NCBI RefSeq assembly: GCF_004362045.1
Contig: NZ_SNWX01000031.1
Span: forward strand, 1 to 38,440
Direction of reading: 5' to 3'
DNA length: 38,440 bases
Source: Halanaerobium saccharolyticum
GTDB taxonomy: Bacteria; Bacillota; Halanaerobiia; Halanaerobiales; Halanaerobiaceae
In this document: positions 24,310-33,300 of the stretch, piece after piece
Layout of the letters: each line of letters starts with the position of its first letter
Numbering within the stretch: position 1 is the stretch's first letter
Translations under genes and position numbers: made by a program
Notes under the pieces: model-generated
What the model was told of the DNA's origin: nothing
The model's database searches: none
What the model saw: the letters and a program-made list of their open reading frames with translations, nothing else

Positions 24310-24846
24310 ATGGAAGGTAGAGAAAATATTCAGGAACATTTAAAGAAAATTAAATTGAGCAGTCTTGACACCAGATCACTATCTTTTTTAGCCCTATTCA
24401 TTGCTTTCACGGCTGTGGCCACTTATCTGCATATACCAGGTCCCAGCAGTTCTTATTTCAATCTGGGGGAAGTAGCAATCTATACAATTGCCTTAACCTT
24501 TGGAGCTAAAGCCGGAGGAATTGCAGGTGGTGTCGGATCTGCTCTAATGGATATAATTCTGGGTTATTCAATCTGGGCTCCTTTTACCTTTGTGATCAAG
24601 GGTTTAGAGGGACTGGTTGTCGGTAAGATTGCAAGTCAGGAGCAGGACAAAAAATTTGACAGAAAAATATTTGCAATAATTGTTGGTGGTAATCTTATGA
24701 TTTTAGGTTATGCACTGGCCAAAGGATTTTTGTTGAGCTGGGCAGTCGTTTTACCTGAGATCGGAATTGATTTTGCCCAGATGTTAATTGGAGGAGTTTT
24801 AGCTATTCCTCTTTCTCACCATCTGGATAATTATTTTGGGAAGTGA
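24310..24846 (+). CDS. ECF transporter substrate-binding (S) component
   Basis: 178 aa from the ATG at 24310 with GGGGGG about 8 bp upstream. About six TM segments; the FNLGEVAIYTIALTFGAKAGG stretch, with later SALMDIILGYSIWAPFTFVIKGLEG, is typical of ECF-type S components of the riboflavin/HMP-like group. It needs a shared EcfA/EcfT energising module encoded elsewhere. The ligand is not readable. It follows glnA by 22 bp, so it is likely in the glnRA transcript, and the next gene follows it directly. Confidence 0.85.
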   Translation: MEGRENIQEHLKKIKLSSLDTRSLSFLALFIAFTAVATYLHIPGPSSSYFNLGEVAIYTIALTFGAKAGGIAGGVGSALMDIILGYSIWAPFTFVIKGLEGLVVGKIASQEQDKKFDRKIFAIIVGGNLMILGYALAKGFLLSWAVVLPEIGIDFAQMLIGGVLAIPLSHHLDNYFGK

Positions 24847-24851
24847 TAGTT

Positions 24852-25847
24852 TTGGAAATTGGTAAAATGTCAGGAAATAAATTAAAGAAAACAATACTGG
24901 AGAAAATAGAACATTTTCGTTCTGATGTCATGGTCCCGGCTGGCCCGGGTGAGGATAGTGCAGTAATTGATCTGGGAGACTCGTTATTAGTAGTGTCGTC
25001 TGATCCGATAACAGGTGCCGAAAAAAATGCTGGTTATCTGGCTGTCAATGTTGCCTGTAATGATATAGCAGCAGCTGGAGCTGAACCTTTTGGAATTCAG
25101 GTTGTCTTATTATTACCTCCTGCTCTGGCTGAAAAAAAGGCCGAAGATTTAATGAAAGAAATAGTAAGTACCGCAAAAACAATGGATATCGAAGTGCTGG
25201 GTGGTCATACGGAAATTACGGACCTGGTTCAAAAGCCAATAATTACCGTTACTGCTCTGGGAAAGGCTAAAAAAGCTGAATTAACTTCCAGTTCTGCTGC
25301 GGAAGCTGGAGATATTCTTTACATTTCTAAAGGAATGGGGATTGAAGGAAGTTATATTTTGGCCAGTGATTATCAGGATCATTTAATAAAAAAGGGTGTT
25401 AGCAGTGAAGCTATTGCTAAAGTTTCTGGATATTTAAAGCTTTTAAGTGTAATCCCCGAAAGCAGAATAGCCCGCAAAAATGGGGTTAAGGCGATGCATG
25501 ATGTAACTGAGGGTGGAGTTTATGGAGCAATAGCAGAAATGGCTGCCGCCTCTGAACTGGGATTTATAATTGAAAAGGATAAGTTTTCGTTGCAGCCTGA
25601 AGTAGAAGAAATTTGCAGTAAATTAGATCTAGATCCGGCTGCTCTAATTTCTTCTGGTGCTATGTTAATGGCTGCTCCTCCAGATGTTGATCTAAAGTCA
25701 GTTTTTGCAGAAAATGAGATTGTGATAATGAGAGTAGGAAGATTGATTAAAGATGGCGTTTATATAGAAGAAAAAGGAGTAAAAAAGGAATTCAAAATAC
25801 CAGAAAAAGATGAATTATGGAAATTTATTGAAAAAATGAACAAATAA
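24852..25847 (+). CDS. AIR synthase-related (PurM/HypE/ThiL superfamily) protein
   Basis: 331 aa from the TTG at 24852, which gives the family-typical MEIGKM start and has GGGAAGTG 6 bp upstream; a GTG at 24843 adds three residues. N-terminal ATP-binding GPGEDSAVID, then NVACNDIAAAGAEPFGIQ; C-terminal glycine-rich MHDVTEGGVYGAIAEM. It resembles HypE but ends in KMNK with no C-terminal cysteine, so it cannot perform HypE cyanation. Also distant from ThiL. Located directly after the S-component gene; a nucleotide- or vitamin-kinase role is possible but unproven. Confidence 0.8.
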   Translation: MEIGKMSGNKLKKTILEKIEHFRSDVMVPAGPGEDSAVIDLGDSLLVVSSDPITGAEKNAGYLAVNVACNDIAAAGAEPFGIQVVLLLPPALAEKKAEDLMKEIVSTAKTMDIEVLGGHTEITDLVQKPIITVTALGKAKKAELTSSSAAEAGDILYISKGMGIEGSYILASDYQDHLIKKGVSSEAIAKVSGYLKLLSVIPESRIARKNGVKAMHDVTEGGVYGAIAEMAAASELGFIIEKDKFSLQPEVEEICSKLDLDPAALISSGAMLMAAPPDVDLKSVFAENEIVIMRVGRLIKDGVYIEEKGVKKEFKIPEKDELWKFIEKMNK

Positions 25848-25850
25848 GCC

Positions 25851-25879
25851 TTGACATTTACATTTAATGGAATTATAAT
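25851..25879 (+). promoter_or_regulatory. spoVG promoter (consensus sigma-A)
   Basis: TTGACA at 25851-25856, 17 bp, TATAAT at 25874-25879; starts 3 bp after the preceding stop. It is a full sigma-A consensus, unlike the sigma-H promoter of Bacillus spoVG. Confidence 0.88.
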
Positions 25880-25913
25880 GGTATTAACAAATAATTCCAA
25901 AGGCGGTGTATTT

Positions 25914-26180
25914 ATGAAAATTACAGATGTCAGAGTTTATCCGGTGGAGATTAATGGAAGTATGGTCAAGGCTTATGCAACGATGACTTTTGATGACTCT
26001 TTTGTTGTCCGGGATATGCGGGTTATTGAAGGTAAGAACGGAATTTTTCTTTCAATGCCTGCAAGACGAAAGAGGAACGGAGACTATCAGGATGTCTGTT
26101 TCCCAATTTCCGCTAAGCTGAGGGATCTAATGGAAAACGAAGTTTTGGAGAAATTTGATGAGCTGCTGGCAAGTGCTTAA
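25914..26180 (+). CDS. spoVG: SpoVG, RNA/DNA-binding regulator
   Basis: 88 aa. Begins MKITDVRVYP and contains the FLSMPARR and VCFPIS segments that define SpoVG. Conserved site-specific nucleic-acid-binding protein affecting septation, capsule and other traits in Firmicutes. ATG at 25914 with AAAGGCGGTG; upstream in-frame codons lie in the promoter. It has its own promoter and terminator and precedes glmU, as in Bacillus. Confidence 0.95.
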   Translation: MKITDVRVYPVEINGSMVKAYATMTFDDSFVVRDMRVIEGKNGIFLSMPARRKRNGDYQDVCFPISAKLRDLMENEVLEKFDELLASA

Positions 26181-26214
26181 TTATAATTTCTAACTTTAGT
26201 TTAATATTTCGTTT

Positions 26215-26250
26215 AAATAACACTACTCTGCGCAGAGTAGTGTTATTTTT
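26215..26250. terminator. Bidirectional rho-independent terminator after spoVG
   Basis: A perfect 34-bp palindrome (26215-26248) centred at 26231/26232 with a T-rich end on both strands. Confidence 0.93.
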
Positions 26251-26267
26251 CTGCTGGATTTGTACTC

Positions 26268-26296
26268 TTGACAAAAGCTTTTTTCTCTGTTATACT
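26268..26296 (+). promoter_or_regulatory. glmU promoter
   Basis: TTGACA at 26268-26273, 17 bp, TATACT at 26291-26296. It leaves a leader of about 90 nt before glmU. Confidence 0.85.
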
Positions 26297-26393
26297 TCAA
26301 GCGATTAAAGTACTATGATGGACTAATAGTGTCTGGTTATAATTTTTATTGATAGAGGAGAATATATTCCTTATTAAAAGGAGGATATTGTAG

Positions 26394-27764
26394 ATGACAG
26401 ATCTTTTAAGTATTATTCTGGCTGCCGGTAAAGGTACCAGGATGAAATCAGATAAAATCAAGGTCTTACATCCGGTTGCTGGAAAACCAATAATCAAACA
26501 TGTTTTAAACACTTTAGATGGTCTGAACAGCAAAATTGTTAATGTAGTAGGTCATCAGAAAGAAAAAGTGCAGGCAGAACTGGAAGATTTAGATATGTGG
26601 GATTTAAATTATGTAGTTCAATCTGAGCAGCTGGGAACAGGTCATGCTGTAAAACAGGCAGAAAGTTATATTGCAGAACATGAAGGTGCAGTTTTGGTTC
26701 TTTATGGAGATACACCTTTACTGAGAAAAGAAACCATAGCTGAATTTGTAAAAGAACATCAGCAGAATAATTCTGACTTAACAGTAATGACAGCATTTTT
26801 TGATAACCCGGAGGGTTATGGTAGAATTGTTAAAGATCAGGAAGGAAATTTAACTGCTATTGTAGAAGAGAAAGATGCCGCTCCAGAAACAAAAAAGATA
26901 AAAGAAGTTAACAGTGGTGTAAACTGTATAGATAGTGAACTGCTGCAGGATTTTATAGCAAACATGGATAATAATAATGCTCAGCAGGAGTATTATTTAA
27001 CTGATATTATAGAATTTGCTGTAAATAAAAATAAGAAGATTAATACATATACTGTTCAGGATGCCGATGAGATAATTGGAATCAACAGCAGGAAACAGCA
27101 GGCTGAAGCTGAACAAATATTAAGAAGTAGAATTATTGATCAGCATCTGACTAATGGTGTTACAATAATTGATCCAGAGACTACTTTTATCGATGCTGAA
27201 GTGGAAATTGAACAGGATGTCACAATTTATCCTTTCAACTATCTGGAAGGTAAAACTAAAGTAGCTAAAAATACTGTTATTAATCAGAACTGTAAATTAA
27301 AAAATGCAATTATCGGGAAGAATGTAGAAATTCTTTCTAATACTATTATAAAGGAAAGTAAAGTTGGGGATGGAACTAATGTTGGTCCATTTGCCTATTT
27401 AAGACCTGGTTCAATAGTGGAAGATAACTGTAAGATTGGTGACTTTGTAGAATTGAAAAAGACTACAGTTAAAAGTGGAGCCAAGGTACCTCATTTATGT
27501 TATGCAGGAGATGCAGAAATTGGTGAGAGAACCAATATAGGTGCTGGTACAATATTTGCTAATTATGATGGGGAAAATAAATTCCAGATAAAAGTAGGAA
27601 AAGACGCTTTTATTGGCAGTGATTCTATTTTAATTGCACCATTAACAATTGGTGACCAGGCAAAAACAGCTGCTGGTTCAGTTGTAACTAAAGATGTTAA
27701 TTCTGGTGATACTGTAATGGGGGTTCCTGCTCGAATTTATAAATCTCAAAAGCAGGAAGACTAA
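26394..27764 (+). CDS. glmU: Bifunctional UDP-N-acetylglucosamine pyrophosphorylase / glucosamine-1-P acetyltransferase
   Basis: 456 aa, full length. Makes UDP-GlcNAc for peptidoglycan. The N-terminal uridylyltransferase (1-230) has LAAGKGTRMKS at 9-19; the C-terminal left-handed beta-helix (about 250-456) carries hexapeptide repeats and the acetyltransferase site PHLCYAGDAEIGERTNIGAG with its histidine. AAAGGAGGAT precedes the ATG. Stop is 30 bp before the prs start, so the two are cotranscribed. Confidence 0.97.
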   Translation: MTDLLSIILAAGKGTRMKSDKIKVLHPVAGKPIIKHVLNTLDGLNSKIVNVVGHQKEKVQAELEDLDMWDLNYVVQSEQLGTGHAVKQAESYIAEHEGAVLVLYGDTPLLRKETIAEFVKEHQQNNSDLTVMTAFFDNPEGYGRIVKDQEGNLTAIVEEKDAAPETKKIKEVNSGVNCIDSELLQDFIANMDNNNAQQEYYLTDIIEFAVNKNKKINTYTVQDADEIIGINSRKQQAEAEQILRSRIIDQHLTNGVTIIDPETTFIDAEVEIEQDVTIYPFNYLEGKTKVAKNTVINQNCKLKNAIIGKNVEILSNTIIKESKVGDGTNVGPFAYLRPGSIVEDNCKIGDFVELKKTTVKSGAKVPHLCYAGDAEIGERTNIGAGTIFANYDGENKFQIKVGKDAFIGSDSILIAPLTIGDQAKTAAGSVVTKDVNSGDTVMGVPARIYKSQKQED

Positions 27765-27797
27765 ATAATGAAAAGAAATAAACCAGGAGGTCAAAAA

Positions 27798-28739
27798 ATG
27801 TCCAGTTATAGTGAACAGTTAAAAATATTTGCAGGAAACTCACATCCTGAATTAGCTCAGGATCTTTGTGATTATCTGGGAACAGAATTGGTTAATGCTG
27901 ATGTAACAAGATTTAAAGATGGAGAGATTGGCGTTCGCACTTATGAAACTGTTCGAGGTGCCGATGTTTTTGTAGTTCAGCCAACCTCACCTCCTGTGAA
28001 TGAAAATTTAATGGAACTGCTGGTAATTATTGATGCCTTAAGAAGAGCATCTGCCAGACGAATAACCGCGGTAATTCCCTACTATGGCTATGCAAGACAG
28101 GATAGAAAAGCAAGGCCCCGGGATCCAATCACATCTAAACTGGTTGCTAATTTATTAACTGAGGCAGGGGCCCGTAGAGTTCTATCAATTGATTTTCATG
28201 CTCCTCAAATTCAGGGGTTTTTTGATATCCCGGTTGATCATCTCTATGCGGCGCCAATAATGGTCGATTACTTTAAAGATTTTGAACGTTCAAATCTGAT
28301 TGCTGTTGCTCCAGATGTTGGTTCTGTCAAAAGAGTTCGTTCTTTTGCTGAGAGTCTGAATATTCCAATGGCAATTATTGATAAAAGAAGACCTAAACCC
28401 AATGTGGCAGAGGTTATGAATGTGATTGGAGAAGTAGATGGTAAAAATGTTATCTTACTTGATGATATAATTGATACAGCAGGTACTATTTCAGCAGCAG
28501 CTGAGGTTCTCAAAGAAAAGGGAGCCAGAGATGTTTATGCCTGTGGAACTCATGCTTTATTTTCTGGGCCCGCAGTGGAACGTTTAAAAAAGGCACCGAT
28601 TACAAAAATAATTGTGACCAACACAATTGCCCAGAAAGAACATAATCTTGATAATCTTGAAGTGCTTTCTGTTGCGCCCCTGGTAGGAGAGGCTATTGAT
28701 CGTATTTTTAAAGATTTATCTGTAAGTGTCTTATTTTAA
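27798..28739 (+). CDS. prs: Ribose-phosphate pyrophosphokinase
   Basis: 313 aa from the ATG at 27798, with AGGAGG at 27785-27790; an ATG at 27768 would place that site inside the gene. Makes PRPP from ribose-5-phosphate and ATP. Seen: the flexible-loop region YARQDRKARPRDPI, the metal-binding SIDFHAPQIQGFF and the PRPP loop DDIIDTAGT. Second gene after glmU, same as the Bacillus order. Confidence 0.96.
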   Translation: MSSYSEQLKIFAGNSHPELAQDLCDYLGTELVNADVTRFKDGEIGVRTYETVRGADVFVVQPTSPPVNENLMELLVIIDALRRASARRITAVIPYYGYARQDRKARPRDPITSKLVANLLTEAGARRVLSIDFHAPQIQGFFDIPVDHLYAAPIMVDYFKDFERSNLIAVAPDVGSVKRVRSFAESLNIPMAIIDKRRPKPNVAEVMNVIGEVDGKNVILLDDIIDTAGTISAAAEVLKEKGARDVYACGTHALFSGPAVERLKKAPITKIIVTNTIAQKEHNLDNLEVLSVAPLVGEAIDRIFKDLSVSVLF

Positions 28740-28772
28740 GGGATAATTTGATAAATAATTTTTCTAAAACAC

Positions 28773-28801
28773 TTGCTCAAAATGAGCTTTGATGTTATAA
28801 T
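28773..28801 (+). promoter_or_regulatory. L25 gene promoter and leader hairpin
   Basis: TTGCTC at 28773-28778, 17 bp, TATAAT at 28796-28801 with an extended TG. The leader holds a GCCAG (28833-28837) / CTGGC (28852-28856) stem-loop before the ribosome site, which may mimic the 5S rRNA target for autoregulation (inference). Confidence 0.7.
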
Positions 28802-28889
28802 AAAATTTGTTATGTCTTATTATCGTAGATTTGCCAGGGTTATAGTTTAATCTGGCTTAAAATTTAATTTATGCAAGGAGAGGATAGTC

Positions 28890-29573
28890 ATGGAGAAACA
28901 TTCTATTGAAGCTGAATTGAGGTCTGAAACTGGAAAGGGAGTAGCCCGTCAAATAAGAAGAAACGGACTTATTCCTGGTGTTGTTTATGGAAGAGGAAAT
29001 GATCCAAGGTCTATTAAAATGGATCCACAGGATATCGAAAAGCTTCTCCATTCAAATGCTATCTTTGATCTGACTTTTGTCGGAGAAGATGGAGAAGAAG
29101 ACGAAGCAACTGTAATTATTAAAGATTATCAGCAAGATGTAATCAAGCGTAATCTGCTTCATGTAGATTTTCAATTTATTTCTATGGATGAAAAAATTAC
29201 TGTTTCTGTGCCAATGCATTTAGAAGGAGAAGCAGCTGGAGTTCGCGATGGTGGAGTATTACAGCAGCTCTTACGCGAAATCGAGATTGATGCATTACCT
29301 GCAGAAATTCCTGAAGAAATTACAATTGATATTTCTGAACTTGAGGTTGGAGAATCTTTATCTGTAGTTGATCTTGAACTTCCTGAAGGTATTGATCTGG
29401 TAACAGACAGTGACGAAGTTATTGTAACTGTTGTTACACCTACCGAACTTATCGAAGAAGAGGTAGAAGAGGAAGAAGAAGAATTCTTAGAGCCAGAAGT
29501 TATCGGCGAAGAGGAAGAAGAAGAAGGCGAAGAAGGAGAAGAAGGGGCAGACGAACCAGAGCCCTGGGAATAA
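28890..29573 (+). CDS. rplY: 50S ribosomal protein L25 (CTC/TL5 form)
   Basis: 227 aa. The N-terminal L25 domain (1-95) binds 5S rRNA; the C-terminal TL5/CTC domain (about 100-185) has the GGVLQQLLREIEI and LPAEIPEEITIDIS segments. A highly acidic Glu-rich tail follows (about 190-227), a feature often exaggerated in salt-adapted bacteria. In Bacillus, ctc is a general-stress ribosomal protein in the same position between prs and pth. AAGGAGAGG precedes the ATG. Confidence 0.94.
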   Translation: MEKHSIEAELRSETGKGVARQIRRNGLIPGVVYGRGNDPRSIKMDPQDIEKLLHSNAIFDLTFVGEDGEEDEATVIIKDYQQDVIKRNLLHVDFQFISMDEKITVSVPMHLEGEAAGVRDGGVLQQLLREIEIDALPAEIPEEITIDISELEVGESLSVVDLELPEGIDLVTDSDEVIVTVVTPTELIEEEVEEEEEEFLEPEVIGEEEEEEGEEGEEGADEPEPWE

Positions 29574-29639
29574 TTTTAGTGAAGAAATTGAGCGCGGCCT
29601 GAACAGCTGCGCTTCATTTCATTAATGGAGGTTTAAAGC

Positions 29640-30197
29640 TTGAAAGTAATTGCTGGTCTTGGAAATCCAGGCGAAAAATATGATTCTACCAGACATAATA
29701 TAGGGTTTATGGTTATTTCGGAGTTAGCAGATAGATTTAAAGTTAACAGCAGCTATAAATTTGATGGTCTTGTGGGTGATTTTTTCTTTGGTGGAGAAAA
29801 GATTATACTTTTTCAACCCATGAAGTATATGAACACAAGTGGTCAACCTATTTTTAAACTGATGGACTATTTTCAAATAGAGCCTGATGATTTGCTGGTA
29901 ATTCATGATGATTTAGACCTCGAACTTGGCAGAATGAGGTTTAAACAAAACGGAGGTAGTGGAGGCCATAATGGAATAAAATCTATTATCAATAATCTGG
30001 GGACTAATGAATTTAAAAGATTAAAGATTGGAATTGGTAGGCCGCCAGAAAATTTACCGGTGCCAGATTTTGTTTTAACTACTTTTCAGGGTGAAGAAAA
30101 AGATATTTCAAAGCGAGTTGTTAAAGAAGCTGCTTCTGCAGTTGAATTGATGTTAAAAGAAAATATAACGAAAGCAATGAATAAGTATAATGGATAA
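29640..30197 (+). CDS. pth: Peptidyl-tRNA hydrolase
   Basis: 185 aa. Releases peptides from stalled peptidyl-tRNA. Seen: GLGNPGEKYDSTRHNIGF with the catalytic histidine (about H19), MNTSGQ, and DDLDLELGRMRFKQNGGSGGHNG. TTG start at 29640 with ATGGAGG upstream. It lies directly after L25, the classical ctc-pth pairing. Confidence 0.96.
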   Translation: MKVIAGLGNPGEKYDSTRHNIGFMVISELADRFKVNSSYKFDGLVGDFFFGGEKIILFQPMKYMNTSGQPIFKLMDYFQIEPDDLLVIHDDLDLELGRMRFKQNGGSGGHNGIKSIINNLGTNEFKRLKIGIGRPPENLPVPDFVLTTFQGEEKDISKRVVKEAASAVELMLKENITKAMNKYNG

Positions 30198-30199
30198 GA

Positions 30200-30232
30200 A
30201 GCCCGTACATCTCATGTAGGGGCTATTTTGCC
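30200..30232 (+). terminator. Terminator-like hairpin between pth and mfd
   Basis: AGCCC and TACAT pair with ATGTA and GGGCT (30200-30225), then a T-rich stretch (ATTTTG). The U tract is interrupted, so termination may be partial. Confidence 0.65.
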
Positions 30233-30325
30233 ATTTTTTCAGTGAAAAGTGAAAAATGTATAAAAATATAAAATAAAGAAAAAATTCTTTATTAAAAGAT
30301 TCTTTGTTTAAGGAGCAGTATTTAG

Positions 30326-33300
30326 ATGAATTTTAAAGATTTATTATTAGAAAATCAAAAATTTAAAAAAATTGCGAAAAATATAAATGCTTCTACCCAG
30401 TCAATTAGCGGCTTGAGTGGAAGTAGAATTTCTTATTTTGCAGTTAATTTTTTAAAAAAAGCAGAAAAGGATATAGTTTTCTTTTTGCCGGATAATTATT
30501 ATCTACAGCAGATGCAGGAAGATTTAATTCGTCTGATCGGGAAAGATGAGTTTTTAGTTTTTCCGGAAGAAGAAATACTTCCTCATGAACAGTTAATGCC
30601 TGATCTCACAACAATGAGTGAGCGGACTAAAGTTCTGACAGAGCTTGTTTTTTCAATTGATCAGAAAAAGAAAATTATTTTAACAACTCCAGCTGCTGTT
30701 TTTAAAAAATTACCACCTAAAGATATTTATCAAAGTAAAAGTATAAATATCAAAACTGGAAGTGAGCTTAATGTTGATCAACTAAGGCAGCAGCTTTTTG
30801 CTCTGGGATATAAAAGGGAGGAAATGGTTGAGGCTCCAGGACAATATAGTATTCGTGGTGGAATTATTGATGTTTTTACACTTTTAGATGAGCAGCCTTT
30901 TAGAATTGAGCTTTTTGGAGATGAAGTTGACTCAATTCGTAAAATTGATTTAACGGCTCAGCGTTCCAAAAAAGAAGTGGCCCAGATAACAATTCCACCT
31001 TTTGCAAATTTAGTTATTGATGAAGATGTTGTTAACAGAGCCTATCCTAAACTGGAAGCAGCATATTCTAATGCTGTGGCAAAACTTATGGCAAATAATT
31101 ATCAGGAGGAAGCATCTTATCTCAGGGAAAAAGCTAAAAAAATGCTGGAAGATTTAAAAGAAAAACATCGCTTTCCGGGCTTTGAGCAGTTTTTACCTTT
31201 TTATTATGAGGAAACTGCTAATTTCTTTGACTATTTAGAAGCAAGTATCATTTTTGCTGTCCGTCCTCATAAAATGGAGCAGTTAACCCATGAGTATTAT
31301 CAGGAAATCACTGAAACCCATACCCGTCTTTTAGAACAGGGAATGGTTTTTCCTGAATATCTGGATAACTTTATTACGGAAAATGAATTTGAAACAGAAA
31401 TTACCAAAAACCGAGTAGTTGATATTAAATCAGAATTTGAGGATCAGCAGGCTGCAGAAAATGATATTCACTTTAATACGTCATCTCTAGAACCTTTTCA
31501 CGGACAGCTGGAATTGTTCAGTGATAAGATTATGGAACTTCTGCAGAAAAAATATAGAATTGCAATCACCCTCAACTCTGCCAGCAAAAAAAGAAGAGTC
31601 AAAATGTTTCTGGAAGAGAAAAACCTTGTAGTTGGCGATAATTTTGATGAAAGCAGAATTGTTATTTTTCCAGATAGTCTGGCAGAAGGTTTTGTTTTTG
31701 ATGATATAAAACTTGCAGTTTTTAGTGATAAAGAAGTTTTTGGAAATGAACAGAAAAAGAAAAGAAAAATTGGAGATTTCGAGGAAGGTGTTGAAATTTC
31801 CAGTATTGATGATTTAAAAGCTGGCAACTATGTTGTCCACGAAAATCACGGTATTGGTAAATATCTGGGAGTTAAAACTTTAGAGATTCAGGGTCAGCAT
31901 AAAGATTATCTTGTTTTGAAATATGCGGGAGAAGATAAACTCTATGTCCCAACTGAAAAAATCCACCTTGTGCAAAAATATATTGGTTCAGATGCTGGTA
32001 ATCCTAAACTTTATAAATTGGGCAGCAGTGATTGGAAAAAAGTAAAAGAGAAAGTACAAAAATCGGTAGAAGAAATGGCTGTTGGTTTATTAGAACTTTA
32101 TGCTGAAAGAGAAACTCTGACAGGTTATCAATTTTCTGAAGATGATGTCTGGCAGCAGGAGTTTGAGGATGCCTTTCCCTTTGAAGAAACACCTGATCAA
32201 AAAGAAGCTATTACAGATGTTAAGTCTGATATGGAATCTGAAAAACCAATGGATAGACTTTTATGTGGAGATGTGGGTTATGGAAAAACTGAGGTTGCAA
32301 TTAGAGCTGCCTTTAAAGCTGCGCTTGACAGCAAGCAGACTGCAGTTTTGGTCCCAACAACAATTCTGGCCCAGCAGCATTATAATACTTTTTCCGAAAG
32401 AATTGAGGAGTTTCCTGTTAGAGTAGGGATGTTGAGTCGGTTCAATACGGCGGCTGAACAGCGTAAAACTTTAAAAAGATTAATTAAAGGCGAAATAGAT
32501 ATTTTAATTGGAACTCATCGTTTATTGTCTAAAGATGTTATTTTTGATGATCTGGGCTTATTAATCATTGATGAAGAACAGCGTTTTGGCGTTACTCATA
32601 AGGAAAAGCTGAAAAATTTAAAGCGGAATGTTGATGTTTTAACTCTGACAGCAACACCGATCCCAAGAACTCTGCATATGGCTTTAGTGGGAGTTAGAGA
32701 TATGAGTCTCATAGAAACTCCACCGGAAAATAGATATCCGATACGAACCTTTATCAAAGAGCATAATAAGGAACTGATTGCCAGTGCAATCAGGAGAGAA
32801 TTAGCCCGGGAAGGACAGGTTTATTTTGTTCATAATCGGGTTAAGGATATTGAGAAAACTGCCGGTAAGCTGCAGAAGTTAATGCCGGAAGCAAAAATTG
32901 CAGTTGCTCACGGACAGATGAATGAAAAACGACTGGAAAAAATAATGTATGATTTTTATCATCATAAATTTGATATACTGGTCTGTACAACAATAATAGA
33001 AACTGGACTGGATATTCCCAATGTTAATACAATTATTATTAATCATGCAGATAAGATGGGTTTATCACAGCTCTATCAATTAAGAGGCAGAGTTGGACGT
33101 ACCAATAGGATTGCCTATGCTTATTTACTCTATGAAAGAGATAGGATTCTGCCAGAAGTAGCAGAAAAAAGACTGGAAGCAATTAAAGAATTTTCTTCTC
33201 TTGGTTCTGGCTTTAAAATTGCAATGCGTGATTTAGAAATCAGGGGTGCTGGTAATTTATTAGGTCCAGAACAGAGCGGACATATTGCAGCAGTTGGATT

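Noticed and set aside
24852-25847. HypE hydrogenase maturation protein
   Set aside because: Fold motifs match, but the C-terminal cysteine needed for HypE chemistry is absent and no other hyp genes are nearby; [FeFe] enzymes do not need HypE.
26215-26250. Palindrome after spoVG as a repressor operator or a REP copy
   Set aside because: It has T tracts on both ends and an intergenic 3' position, so a bidirectional terminator explains it; its sequence is unrelated to the GGTACC palindromes.
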